A stretch of DNA of 64,000 nt from Polaromonas sp. Lineage in GTDB: Bacteria > Pseudomonadota > Gammaproteobacteria > Burkholderiales > Burkholderiaceae_C. Under the pieces are notes generated by a model, which ran no database searches, was not told the DNA's origin, and worked only from the letters and a program-made list of their open reading frames with translations. Of this stretch, positions 19,086-26,697 are shown piece by piece. Numbering within the stretch: the first letter of the stretch is position 1; every line of letters begins with the position of its first letter. Made by a program: the position numbers and the translations under genes. The stretch covers positions 124,001 to 188,000 of the forward strand of contig NZ_JAAFGZ010000007.1 of the NCBI RefSeq assembly GCF_010365105.1, read 5' to 3'.

Positions 19086-19997
19086 ATGGAAATCGCACTC
19101 GTCATTCTCATCCTGGCGGGCATCTTTATTGTCCAGAGCATCAAGGTAGTGCCGCAGCAAAACGCCTGGGTGGTGGAGCGTTTGGGCAAATACCTCGGCA
19201 CCCTGACGCCAGGCCTTAACTTTCTGATTCCTTTCGTGGACCGCGTGGCCTACAAGCACAGCCTGAAGGAAATCCCGCTGGACGTGCCCAGCCAGGTCTG
19301 CATCACCCGCGACAACACCCAGTTGCAGGTCGATGGCATTTTGTATTTCCAGGTCACCGATGCCATGCGGGCAAGTTACGGCTCGTCCAACTACATCGTG
19401 GCGGTCACGCAACTGGCCCAGACCTCGCTGCGCTCGGTCATCGGCAAGCTGGAGCTGGACAAAACTTTCGAGGAGCGCAATATCATCAATGCGCAAGTCG
19501 TCGCCGCAATTGACGAGGCGGCGCTGAACTGGGGCGTGAAGGTGCTGCGCTACGAGATCAAGGACCTGACGCCACCCAAGGAAATCCTGCACGCCATGCA
19601 GTCGCAAATCACGGCGGAACGCGAAAAGCGTGCGCTGATTGCTGCGTCCGAAGGCCGCAAGCAGGAGCAGATCAACATTGCCACTGGGGAACGCGAAGCC
19701 TTCATCGCCCGCTCCGAAGGCGAAAAACAGGCCGCTATCAACAATGCGCAAGGCGAGGCATCCGCCATCCTGGCCGTGGCCGAGGCCAATGCCCGGGCCA
19801 TTGAAGTCGTCGCCATGGCGATTCGCCAGCCCGGGGGCGAACTGGCGGTGCAGTTGAAGGTGGCAGAAAAAGCGGTGGCGGCGTATTCGCAGGTTGCCAG
19901 CGATGCAACAACCACGTTGATCGTTCCCAGCAACATGACTGAAGTCTCGGCGCTTATCACCTCAGCCATGAAAATGGTGCAGTCCAACAAGGCCTGA
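19086..19997 (+). CDS. SPFH/band 7 (stomatin-like, QmcA type) protein
   Basis: Membrane-anchored SPFH protein of 303 residues. The N-terminal anchor is MEIALVILILAGIFIVQS. The band 7 domain begins IKVVPQQNAWVVERLGKYLGTLTPGLNFLIPF and continues through ITRDNTQLQVDGILYFQVTD. A C-terminal coiled-coil region is rich in Glu and Ala (AEREKRALIAASEGRKQEQIN). It forms a probable operon with the upstream NfeD gene; AAGGA lies 8 bp before its ATG. Such proteins form large ring assemblies in the inner membrane and act as scaffolds for proteases and other complexes. Confidence 0.93.
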   Translation: MEIALVILILAGIFIVQSIKVVPQQNAWVVERLGKYLGTLTPGLNFLIPFVDRVAYKHSLKEIPLDVPSQVCITRDNTQLQVDGILYFQVTDAMRASYGSSNYIVAVTQLAQTSLRSVIGKLELDKTFEERNIINAQVVAAIDEAALNWGVKVLRYEIKDLTPPKEILHAMQSQITAEREKRALIAASEGRKQEQINIATGEREAFIARSEGEKQAAINNAQGEASAILAVAEANARAIEVVAMAIRQPGGELAVQLKVAEKAVAAYSQVASDATTTLIVPSNMTEVSALITSAMKMVQSNKA

Positions 19998-20034
19998 GCG
20001 CTGGGCGGTCAGTTTTTTTTAAATACGGAACTAC

Positions 20035-20409
20035 ATGAATGCAAAAAACGTTCTCGGCACCGAACTGGCGCCCTGCTCTTACGATCCGTTGACAGGTTAC
20101 TTTCGCGACGGGTGCTGTAACACCGATGCCAGCGACCACGGCTCGCACCTGATCTGCGTCCGGGTGACGGCGCAATTCCTGCACTTCTCGAAGTCTGCGG
20201 GCAACGACCTGGTCACACCCTTGCCCCAACACCGTTTTTCAGGCTTGAACCCAGGGGACCGCTGGTGCCTGTGCGCCCTTCGCTGGCGGGAGGCACTTGA
20301 GGCCGGAGTGGCGCCGCCCGTGGTCCTCGAAGCCACGCATGCCAACGCGCTGCAGTTTGTGACCATGGCCCAGCTCGAAAAACACCGCTTTCAGGGAACG
20401 GTGCATTAA
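20035..20409 (+). CDS. DUF2237-family protein
   Basis: Conserved protein of unknown function with 124 residues. The family signature is the start KNVLGTELAPCSYDPLTGYFRDGCC, with a Cys-rich segment, then THSVCV-like SHLICVRVT, FSGLNPGDRWCLCALRW and a C-terminal ATHANAL motif. The conserved Cys and His residues suggest metal binding or redox sensitivity, but no role is established. It follows the SPFH gene by 37 bp and may be cotranscribed with it; tRNA-Ser lies downstream. Confidence 0.85.
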   Translation: MNAKNVLGTELAPCSYDPLTGYFRDGCCNTDASDHGSHLICVRVTAQFLHFSKSAGNDLVTPLPQHRFSGLNPGDRWCLCALRWREALEAGVAPPVVLEATHANALQFVTMAQLEKHRFQGTVH

Positions 20410-20456
20410 CCTGCAATTTCCTGAACCTGGCCGGCAAAGCTGCCCAGTACGACTGC

Positions 20457-20462
20457 TATAAT
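20457..20462 (+). promoter_or_regulatory. -10 box of the tRNA-Ser gene
   Basis: A perfect TATAAT ends 12 bp before the first base of the mature tRNA. No clear -35 hexamer is seen 16-18 bp upstream. Confidence 0.6.
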
Positions 20463-20474
20463 TTAGAGCTTCGC

Positions 20475-20564
20475 GGAAGGGTGGATGAGCGGTTTAAGTC
20501 ACACGCCTGGAAAGCGTGCGTAGGGTTATACCTACCGCGGGTTCGAATCCCGCCTCTTCCGCCA
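20475..20564 (+). tRNA. tRNA-Ser(GGA)
   Basis: A 90-nt class II tRNA. The acceptor stem GGAAGGG pairs with CTCTTCC (one G-T pair), with discriminator G and encoded CCA at the 3' end. The anticodon stem CACGC/GCGTG encloses the loop CTGGAAA, with anticodon GGA at 20509-20511, reading UCC/UCU serine codons. The T arm has GTTCGAATC. The long variable arm (about TAGGGTTATACCTA) is typical of tRNA-Ser. The accessory sulfonate block begins just after it. Confidence 0.95.
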
Positions 20565-20570
20565 CGATTC

Positions 20571-20605
20571 AACCCCAAGTAATTGAATTACTTGGGGTTT
20601 TTTCT
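20571..20605 (+). terminator. Rho-independent terminator after tRNA-Ser
   Basis: A perfect 14-bp inverted repeat (AACCCCAAGTAATT, then G, then its complement) at 20571-20599, followed by a T-run. It ends the tRNA transcript. Confidence 0.9.
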
Positions 20606-20730
20606 TGTCCAGATTTTGTTACCCACTTTTTTACACCACGTTAAACAATATCTTGAGTTGGCATGTTTTGTCTCTTCTTATGAATAGACAACATGGAGCA
20701 AAAATGGGTCAAAGACTCCGGGATATACAG
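20606..20730. other. Gap at the left edge of the sulfonate block
   Basis: 125 bp between the tRNA terminator and the 3' end of the YeiH-type gene. It is AT-richer than its surroundings. It holds an imperfect hairpin with arms CATGTTTTGTCT (20662-20673) and AGACAACATG (20685-20694), which could end the minus-strand transcript, although no T-run follows. No integrase remnant or tRNA-end duplication is visible. Confidence 0.4.
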
Positions 20731-21780
20731 CTAGCCGCGCAGATAAATGGCAGCAAGCACAAAGGCCGCCATCCACATGGTTTCCACCACCAGCAAGGTG
20801 AACGGCTTCCAGCCAGATTTGGCCAACTCCTGAAATGAAGTCTTGATGCCCAAAGCCGAAATAGCCACCACCAGACACAAGCGGGAGAGATCACCCAGTC
20901 CCTTGCCTACCTCGGCCGGCACAAAGCCAAGCGAGTTGATCCCCACCAGGAAAACGAACACCCAGAGGAACCACGGTACCAGAGGTTGCTTTTTGGCGGC
21001 GGTCAGACCGCCGGCGGCTGACTTGTCACGTTCAAGCTGCTCTCGCTCGGTCTTGAACATGGTCGACACCACCACCACCACCACTGCCAGCATGGCCACG
21101 CGGAACAGCTTGACAATCGTCGCGTAGTCACCGGTTGGATGGTCGATGGTATAGCCCGCGCCGACCACCTGCGCCACATCGTGGATGGTTCCACCCAGGA
21201 ACAGACCTGCCAGTTCGGGGGGCAACTTGAGAGCAATTGCAATCAACGGGTAAAACACCATGGCCACGGTGGAGAGCACCGTCACCGTTACCACCACGGT
21301 CAGGGTGAAACGTTCGCTTTCCTTGTTGTGCGGCAGCACCGACGAGATCGCCAAGGCCGCCGAGGCGCCGCAGATCGCCACCGAACCACCGGACAGGACG
21401 CCTTGGGCGCGGTTCAGCCCCAGGCGCTTGCCCAGGAAATAACCCACCAGCAAGGTCGTAATCACCGCAACTATCACGATCGCTGCGGTAGACCAGCCTA
21501 AGCCAGCGATCTGTGTGGCGGTAATACGCGCGCCAAGCAAGCCCACCCCCAGACGCAGGACGTTTCGGGAACAGAACTCGATGCCGGGTTTGGCCTTGGG
21601 GTCCGAACTCAGGTAATGAAACGCAACGCCGAAGAACAGGGCATACAGCAGTTGCGGGCCACCATGCAGCGTGGAAACCAGCGTGGCCGCCATAGCCACC
21701 ACCCCGGCCAGCAACGTACCAGGCAGCACATGCATCACGAACTTCAGGGGATTGCGCCCCCCTGATGCGGCCGTGTTCAT
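20731..21780 (-). CDS. YeiH-family putative sulfate/sulfite exporter
   Basis: Integral membrane protein of 349 residues from the YeiH/UPF0324 family, with about ten hydrophobic helices. Examples are LLAGVVAMAATLVSTLHG and WSTAAIVIVAVITTLLVGYFL; the conserved loops are LGVGLLGARITATQIAGLG and SGGSVAICGASAALA. Members are commonly called putative sulfate exporters because they lie next to genes that release sulfite, as here; transport by this protein is not demonstrated. The ATG at 21780 overlaps the pta stop by 4 bp, so translation is probably coupled and xsc-pta-yeiH form one unit. Confidence 0.88.
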   Translation of the reverse strand: MNTAASGGRNPLKFVMHVLPGTLLAGVVAMAATLVSTLHGGPQLLYALFFGVAFHYLSSDPKAKPGIEFCSRNVLRLGVGLLGARITATQIAGLGWSTAAIVIVAVITTLLVGYFLGKRLGLNRAQGVLSGGSVAICGASAALAISSVLPHNKESERFTLTVVVTVTVLSTVAMVFYPLIAIALKLPPELAGLFLGGTIHDVAQVVGAGYTIDHPTGDYATIVKLFRVAMLAVVVVVVSTMFKTEREQLERDKSAAGGLTAAKKQPLVPWFLWVFVFLVGINSLGFVPAEVGKGLGDLSRLCLVVAISALGIKTSFQELAKSGWKPFTLLVVETMWMAAFVLAAIYLRG

Positions 21781-22769
21781 GCGCGATCTCCACGACCTGC
21801 CAAACGGGTCGCCACCAGCACCGCAAGCGCACATGAAGTGATGCGCGCCGTGATGGAGTCAGAGCGGCTGGTGAGGATGATCGGCACCTTCATGCCCAGC
21901 ACCAAACCCGCGCACTCTGCACCAGCGGTGTACACCAACTGCTTGTAGAGCATGTTGCCCGCTTCCAGATTGGGCAGCAACATGATGTCGGGCCGGCCCG
22001 CCACTTCGGACACGATGCCTTTGTTGATGGCTGACTCGGCGGAAACCGCGTTGTCGTAGGCCAGAGGACCATCGAGGATGGCGCCAGTGATCTGACCCCG
22101 ATCGGCCATCTTGCACAGTGCGGCAGCGTCCAGCGTGCTTGCAACGGCGGGGTTGATGTTTTCCACGGCCGAAAGAATGGCCACACGCGGACAGGCCACG
22201 CCGATGGCGTGTGCAAAATTGATGGCGTTTTGCACGATGTCGCGCTTTTCCATCAGTCCCGGTTCAATGTTGACCACGCAGTCGGTCAGCACCAATGGGC
22301 GATCCGCACCAGGTACATCCAACACAAAGGCATGGCTGGCACGCGAGCCGCCGCGCAGGCCGGCGTCACGCGACACGGCAGCACCCAGCAATTCGTCGGT
22401 GTGCAAGCTGCCCTTCATCAAGGCGGCGGCGGCGCCTTCGCGACACAGGGTGGCGGCCTGAGCAGCAGCAACACGCGGGTTGTCTGAGGTTTCAACCATT
22501 TCGATGCCAGACAATTCCAGACCACCCTGTTGGGCGGCGGCTTCCATGCGGGCGCGAGGCCCCACCAAGATCGGAATGATGAGACCGGCGCGGGCGGCTT
22601 CGATTGCCGCACCAAGCGAAGCCGCGTCACACGGGTAAGCGATGGCCACGCGCATCGGGCCACAGGCCTTTGCTGCATCGACCAGCGACTTCAAATGGGG
22701 GTGAGCAGACTCAGATGCAGAGTGAGCAGATGTTGCGTTCAACATCGACAAAGCGACGGGATCAGCCAT
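21777..22769 (-). CDS. pta: Phosphate acetyltransferase, Xsc-linked type
   Basis: Converts acetyl phosphate and CoA into acetyl-CoA and phosphate. The protein has 330 residues and consists only of the PTA_PTB catalytic domain, without the N-terminal DRTGG/P-loop domains of E. coli Pta. Family features are ALMKGSLHTDELLGA, HAFVLDVPGADRPLVLTD, INIEPGLMEKRDIVQNAI-like residues and GPLAYDNAVSAESA. The ATG at 22769 has GGAGG just upstream. It is 105 bp downstream of xsc and supplies the step after Xsc. It may also resemble phosphate butyryltransferase, but the neighbourhood favours acetyl phosphate. Confidence 0.9.
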   Translation of the reverse strand: MADPVALSMLNATSAHSASESAHPHLKSLVDAAKACGPMRVAIAYPCDAASLGAAIEAARAGLIIPILVGPRARMEAAAQQGGLELSGIEMVETSDNPRVAAAQAATLCREGAAAALMKGSLHTDELLGAAVSRDAGLRGGSRASHAFVLDVPGADRPLVLTDCVVNIEPGLMEKRDIVQNAINFAHAIGVACPRVAILSAVENINPAVASTLDAAALCKMADRGQITGAILDGPLAYDNAVSAESAINKGIVSEVAGRPDIMLLPNLEAGNMLYKQLVYTAGAECAGLVLGMKVPIILTSRSDSITARITSCALAVLVATRLAGRGDRA

Positions 22770-22874
22770 GAAGCCTCCAGTTCGAAAGAATACAGATACG
22801 AAAAGCGCTGCGAAGAGAAATGGTCCTCGCAGCGCCGTTGGAGTCAAGGAGTCAAAGCAGACTCCGATCGGTAC

Positions 22875-24692
22875 TTAGACGTAGTCTTTGTACTTGTCCA
22901 AGAAGCGGACAGGCTTGGCCAGCGCATCACGGCGGAACGGATCGCCCAATTCGCGGGTGCACATGATTTCAATGACACAGGTCTTGCCTTCGTTCATCTG
23001 CATGTCGATGGCTTTCTTGAGCGCAGGACCCACGTCTTCCAGCTTGTCGACCACGATGCCTTCAGCACCCATGGCTTTGGCCATCTCGGACCAGCTCTCG
23101 TTTTCCAGCTCGGCTGCAACGAAGCGACGGTTGTAGAAGTCGACCTGGTTCTTCTTCTCCGCACCCCACTGGCGGTTGTGAAACACAATGGCCGTCACCG
23201 GAATGTCATGACGCACGGCGGTCAGAATCTCGGTCATGCTCATGGCCCAGGCGCCGTCGCCTGCGTAAGCGATGGCTGGACGGTCCATGGCGGCCAGCTT
23301 GGCACCGATCATGGTGGGCAAGGCATAACCGCAATTGCCGAAACTCATGGGGGCGAAGAAGCTGCGGGGCTCTTCAAACCGCAGGTAGCTGTTGGCGACG
23401 GAATTGATATTGCCGATGTCGGTGGACACCATGGCACGTGGCGGCATGGCCTTTTCCAGTTCACGCAGAACCTGGCGGGGGTGCAGGTACTCACCGCCGT
23501 TGAATGTGACTTCCTTCTTGTTCTCTTCGATCATGTCCAGGCTGAAGGCATCCTTCTCGTGAGTCCACTCGTCAAGTTCCTTTTCCCAGGCGGCTTTTTC
23601 ACTGGCAATGGTCTTGGCACGCTCTGCCTTGGTGGCATCGCACGCCAGTGTCTTGCCGGTCAGGCGCTTGGTCAGTTCAAGGGCCGTGGCCTTGGCATCG
23701 CCGCAGATACCGACGGAGATCTTCTTCACCAGTCCCAGGTTGGTGTGGTCGGCTTCAACCTGAATGATCTTGGCGGTCTTGGGCCAGTAGTCCATGCCAT
23801 GCTGTGGCAGGGTACCGAATGGGCCCATGCGTGAACCCAAAGCAATCACCACGTCGGCTTGAGCGATCAGCTTCATGGCGGCCTTGGAGCCCTGGTAACC
23901 CAAGGGACCAGCCCACAATTCATGGCTGGCAGGGAAGGCGTCATTGCGCAGGTAGCCGGTCACCACAGGGGCGCCCAGACGCTCGGCCAAAGCCTTGCAC
24001 GCGTCGACAGCACCGCCCATCACGACACCGCCACCAGCCAAAATGACCGGGAACTTGGCCGTGGCCAGCAATTCAGTTGCAGCAGCCAAAGTAGCTTCAC
24101 CACCAGCGCCACGGTCCACACGCATCGGCTGAGGAATCTCGCACTCGATCTCGCCATAAAAGTAGTCACGGGGGATGTTCAGCTGGGTCGGACCGTTGTC
24201 GCTCATGGCGCGGTCAAAGCAGCGCGCCGTGTACTCGGCCATGCGCTTGGGGTGCGTCACGTGACCTTGATACTTGGTGAATTCTTCAAACATCGGCAAC
24301 TGATTGGCTTCCTGGAAGCCGCCCAGACCGATACCGGTGGTGCCGGTCTCGGGAGTGATGATCACGACAGGGCTGTGTGCCCAGAAGGCGGCAGCAATGG
24401 CGGTCACGCAGTTACTGATGCCGGGGCCGTTTTGACCAATGGTTACACCATGGCGGCCGGACACGCGGGCATAGCCGTCGGCCATATGTGCAGCACCTTG
24501 CTCGTGCACGACAGGAATCAGGCGGATACCGGCGGGAGCGAAAATATCCATGGCATCCATGAAGGCTGAACCCATGATGCCGAACATGTCGGTGACGCCA
24601 TTGGCGACCAGGGTTTCTACAAACGCCTCTGAAGGCGTCATTTTTTGCACGCCGCTGACGACGGTGCGGGTGTCGGTTGTGGTTTTGCTCAT
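22875..24692 (-). CDS. xsc: Sulfoacetaldehyde acetyltransferase
   Basis: ThDP enzyme that splits sulfoacetaldehyde with phosphate to give sulfite and acetyl phosphate; cytoplasmic. The protein has 605 residues, the usual Xsc length. Family features are the start SGVQKMTPSEAFVETLVANGV, the active-site segment VHEQGAAHMADGYARVSG, IGQNGPGISNCVTA and PVVIITPETGTTGIGLGGFQE. The ThDP/Mg motif is GDGAWAMSMTEILTA...HNRQWG. Annotations as acetolactate synthase are common errors for this family; the TPETGTTGIG and NIPRDYFYGEIECEIPQP segments favour Xsc. The ATG at 24692 has a GGAGAC ribosome site. It is divergent from an IclR regulator and leads the xsc-pta-yeiH unit. Confidence 0.96.
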   Translation of the reverse strand: MSKTTTDTRTVVSGVQKMTPSEAFVETLVANGVTDMFGIMGSAFMDAMDIFAPAGIRLIPVVHEQGAAHMADGYARVSGRHGVTIGQNGPGISNCVTAIAAAFWAHSPVVIITPETGTTGIGLGGFQEANQLPMFEEFTKYQGHVTHPKRMAEYTARCFDRAMSDNGPTQLNIPRDYFYGEIECEIPQPMRVDRGAGGEATLAAATELLATAKFPVILAGGGVVMGGAVDACKALAERLGAPVVTGYLRNDAFPASHELWAGPLGYQGSKAAMKLIAQADVVIALGSRMGPFGTLPQHGMDYWPKTAKIIQVEADHTNLGLVKKISVGICGDAKATALELTKRLTGKTLACDATKAERAKTIASEKAAWEKELDEWTHEKDAFSLDMIEENKKEVTFNGGEYLHPRQVLRELEKAMPPRAMVSTDIGNINSVANSYLRFEEPRSFFAPMSFGNCGYALPTMIGAKLAAMDRPAIAYAGDGAWAMSMTEILTAVRHDIPVTAIVFHNRQWGAEKKNQVDFYNRRFVAAELENESWSEMAKAMGAEGIVVDKLEDVGPALKKAIDMQMNEGKTCVIEIMCTRELGDPFRRDALAKPVRFLDKYKDYV

Positions 24693-24745
24693 CGATGTCT
24701 CCTGCGGCGTTGGCCGATAGTTTGAATGAAATTTGAAACGATTTA

Positions 24746-24797
24746 TTCCGTTTTCCGGAATATGTTGAACTGTAGATGGATTTTTATCATTGGTCAA
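24746..24797 (-). promoter_or_regulatory. Predicted xsc promoter and palindromic operator
   Basis: Read on the minus strand, -35 TTGACC (24792-24797) and -10 TACAGT (24769-24774) are separated by 17 bp. Just downstream, near the expected +1, lies the perfect palindrome TTCCG-N5-CGGAA (24746-24760). A further CGGAA half-site is at 24815-24819. The form fits an IclR-type operator; the regulator gene starts about 90 bp away on the other strand. Confidence 0.55.
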
Positions 24798-24848
24798 CAA
24801 TAAATCTCATTTATCGGAACTTTTTTAACTATTTTTTGAAATTCAACT

Positions 24849-25685
24849 ATGATCGATGTCATGAAAAGTGTGCCAACCCCTGTTCAATCGCCGATAGAAA
24901 TAAACGGTGACACCCCGACGCTGCGCTTGTTTTCGCTGCTGGAGGTTGTGGCGTCCAAAGACCAGTTCTTCTCACTTCAGCAACTTGCAGAAGAGACCAG
25001 TATTCCCAAGCCAACATTGCACCGAATGCTTCAGCAACTTGAAAGCGCCGGACTCTTGGAGCGCAGCGGAGACAACCGGCAGTACGGCACCGGTGTGCGC
25101 CTGAGAAAGCTGGCTGAAAACCTGCTTCTCAACGACACTTTTCATGGCGCACGCCACGGCGTCTTGCGCGCCTTGGTCAACGAAGTTGGCGAAAGCTGCA
25201 ACCTCACCGCGCTGAGTGGCAGCGAGGTGATCTACCTGGACCGTGTCGAGACACCCGCGCCACTGCGCTTTTATTTGCACTCAGGATCCCGGGTTCCCGT
25301 GCACTGTTCGGCCAGCGGGAAAATGTTTCTCGCCAGCATGACCCCTGCGCAGCGTCAGCGCCTGCTGGCACACGCACCACTGGAAGCATTCACACCCAAA
25401 ACGCTGACGGATCTGGATGCGCTCGAGGAAGAAATCAAACAGGTGAAACAACAGGGATTTGCCCTGGACAACGAAGAGTTTTTGCCTGGCTTGCTCTGTG
25501 TGGCGGTGCTGGTTCCCAATGCCAGTGGTCGCTCCAACCTTTGTGTTGCGGTGCAAGCCCCGATCATGCGACTGAGTGTCCTGAAAGCCATTCAGCTCCT
25601 ACCTGCTTTGCAACGAGCCGCCGATGCGCTCAGTCGCATCGAAAGCAACGCCACCGATCCCATTGACCACAGCAAAAGCGCCTGA
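24849..25685 (+). CDS. IclR-family transcriptional regulator
   Basis: Likely controls xsc-pta. The protein has 278 residues. The N-terminal winged helix-turn-helix is LRLFSLLEVVASKDQFFSLQQLAEE ... IPKPTLHRMLQQLESAGL. The C-terminal effector domain has DRVETPAPLRFYLHSGSRVPVHCSASGK and the family motif ALDNEEFLPGLLCVAVLVPN. It is divergent from xsc with a 156-bp shared gap containing a palindrome. A second ATG at 24861 is an alternative start. The effector cannot be read from sequence; sulfoacetaldehyde or a related sulfonate is an inference. Confidence 0.92.
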   Translation: MIDVMKSVPTPVQSPIEINGDTPTLRLFSLLEVVASKDQFFSLQQLAEETSIPKPTLHRMLQQLESAGLLERSGDNRQYGTGVRLRKLAENLLLNDTFHGARHGVLRALVNEVGESCNLTALSGSEVIYLDRVETPAPLRFYLHSGSRVPVHCSASGKMFLASMTPAQRQRLLAHAPLEAFTPKTLTDLDALEEEIKQVKQQGFALDNEEFLPGLLCVAVLVPNASGRSNLCVAVQAPIMRLSVLKAIQLLPALQRAADALSRIESNATDPIDHSKSA

Positions 25686-25721
25686 GCCCCAGCGCCGAGC
25701 CATGACCGGAGACTCTCACTG

Positions 25722-26693
25722 ATGACCGAATTGACCTCCCTGCGACCCACCAACATGGTGTCAGTTCGCGATGTATTTGGCATCGATACCGACCTCAAGG
25801 TACCGGCTTTCGCTGAACGCGACGAACATGTCCCTGATGTCGACGCCACCTACCGCTTCAACCCGGCGGTCACGCTGGCCTTGCTGGCAGGCTTCAGCCG
25901 TGACCGGCGCGTAATGGTTCAAGGCCTGCACGGCACCGGAAAATCCACCCACATCGAACAAGTCGCGGCACGCCTTAACTGGCCTTGCGTGCGCGTCAAC
26001 CTCGACGGCCATGTGAGCCGCCTCGACCTGGTGGGCAAAGATGCGGTGGTCTTGAAAGAAGGCCAACAGGTCACCGAATTCCAGGAAGGCATCGTGCCGT
26101 GGTCGCTGCAGCGCCCCATGGCGCTGATCTTTGACGAATACGACGCTGGCCGCCCCGACGTGATGTTCGTGATCCAGCGCATCCTGGAACGCGACGGCAA
26201 GTTCACCTTGATGGATCAGAACCGCGTTTTGACGCCTAACCCCTACTTCCGCCTGTTTGCCACGGCCAACACCGTGGGTCAAGGCAACCTCAACGGCATG
26301 TACCACGGCGCCCAGCGTCTCAATCATGCGCAGATCGACCGCTGGAACATTGTGGTGGCGCTCAACTATCTTGAGCGCAAGGAAGAGGTGGCCATCGTCA
26401 CCGCCCGTGTTCCCGCCTATGCCGACTCCGCTGGCCAAGAGATGATCAACGCCATGGTGGCTGTAGCCGACCTCACACGCAAAGGTTTTCGCGTGGGCGA
26501 TCTGTCCACTTTGATGTCACCTCGCACCGTGATCACCTGGGCAGAAAACATGGAAATCTTCCGCGATCCCGGCCTGGCGTTTCAGCTCTCTTTCGTGAAT
26601 AAATGCGATGAGAGCGAGCGCGCCACCGTGGCCGAGTATTTTCAGCGTTGCTTTCATCGCGAGCTCGAAGCTTCGTTCGTTCACGCCGCCTGA
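25722..26693 (+). CDS. CobS-like AAA+ ATPase (MoxR/CobS clade)
   Basis: Closely resembles the CobS subunit of aerobic cobaltochelatase. The protein has 323 residues. The N-terminus [17 protein letters not shown] is CobS-like. Walker A is GLHGTGKST (68-76, Lys74), with [19 protein letters not shown] after it. Walker B is [15 protein letters not shown] (135-149). Sensor 1 is [10 protein letters not shown] and the end is [13 protein letters not shown]. CobS works with CobT and CobN to insert cobalt into hydrogenobyrinate diamide. No CobN or other corrin gene is in this window, so the pair may instead remodel or metallate another enzyme, as AAA+/VWA pairs such as NorQD and CbbQO do. It follows iclR by 36 bp. 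Confidence 0.9.
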   Translation: MTELTSLRPTNMVSVRDVFGIDTDLKVPAFAERDEHVPDVDATYRFNPAVTLALLAGFSRDRRVMVQGLHGTGKSTHIEQVAARLNWPCVRVNLDGHVSRLDLVGKDAVVLKEGQQVTEFQEGIVPWSLQRPMALIFDEYDAGRPDVMFVIQRILERDGKFTLMDQNRVLTPNPYFRLFATANTVGQGNLNGMYHGAQRLNHAQIDRWNIVVALNYLERKEEVAIVTARVPAYADSAGQEMINAMVAVADLTRKGFRVGDLSTLMSPRTVITWAENMEIFRDPGLAFQLSFVNKCDESERATVAEYFQRCFHRELEASFVHAA

Positions 26694-26697
26694 CCCC

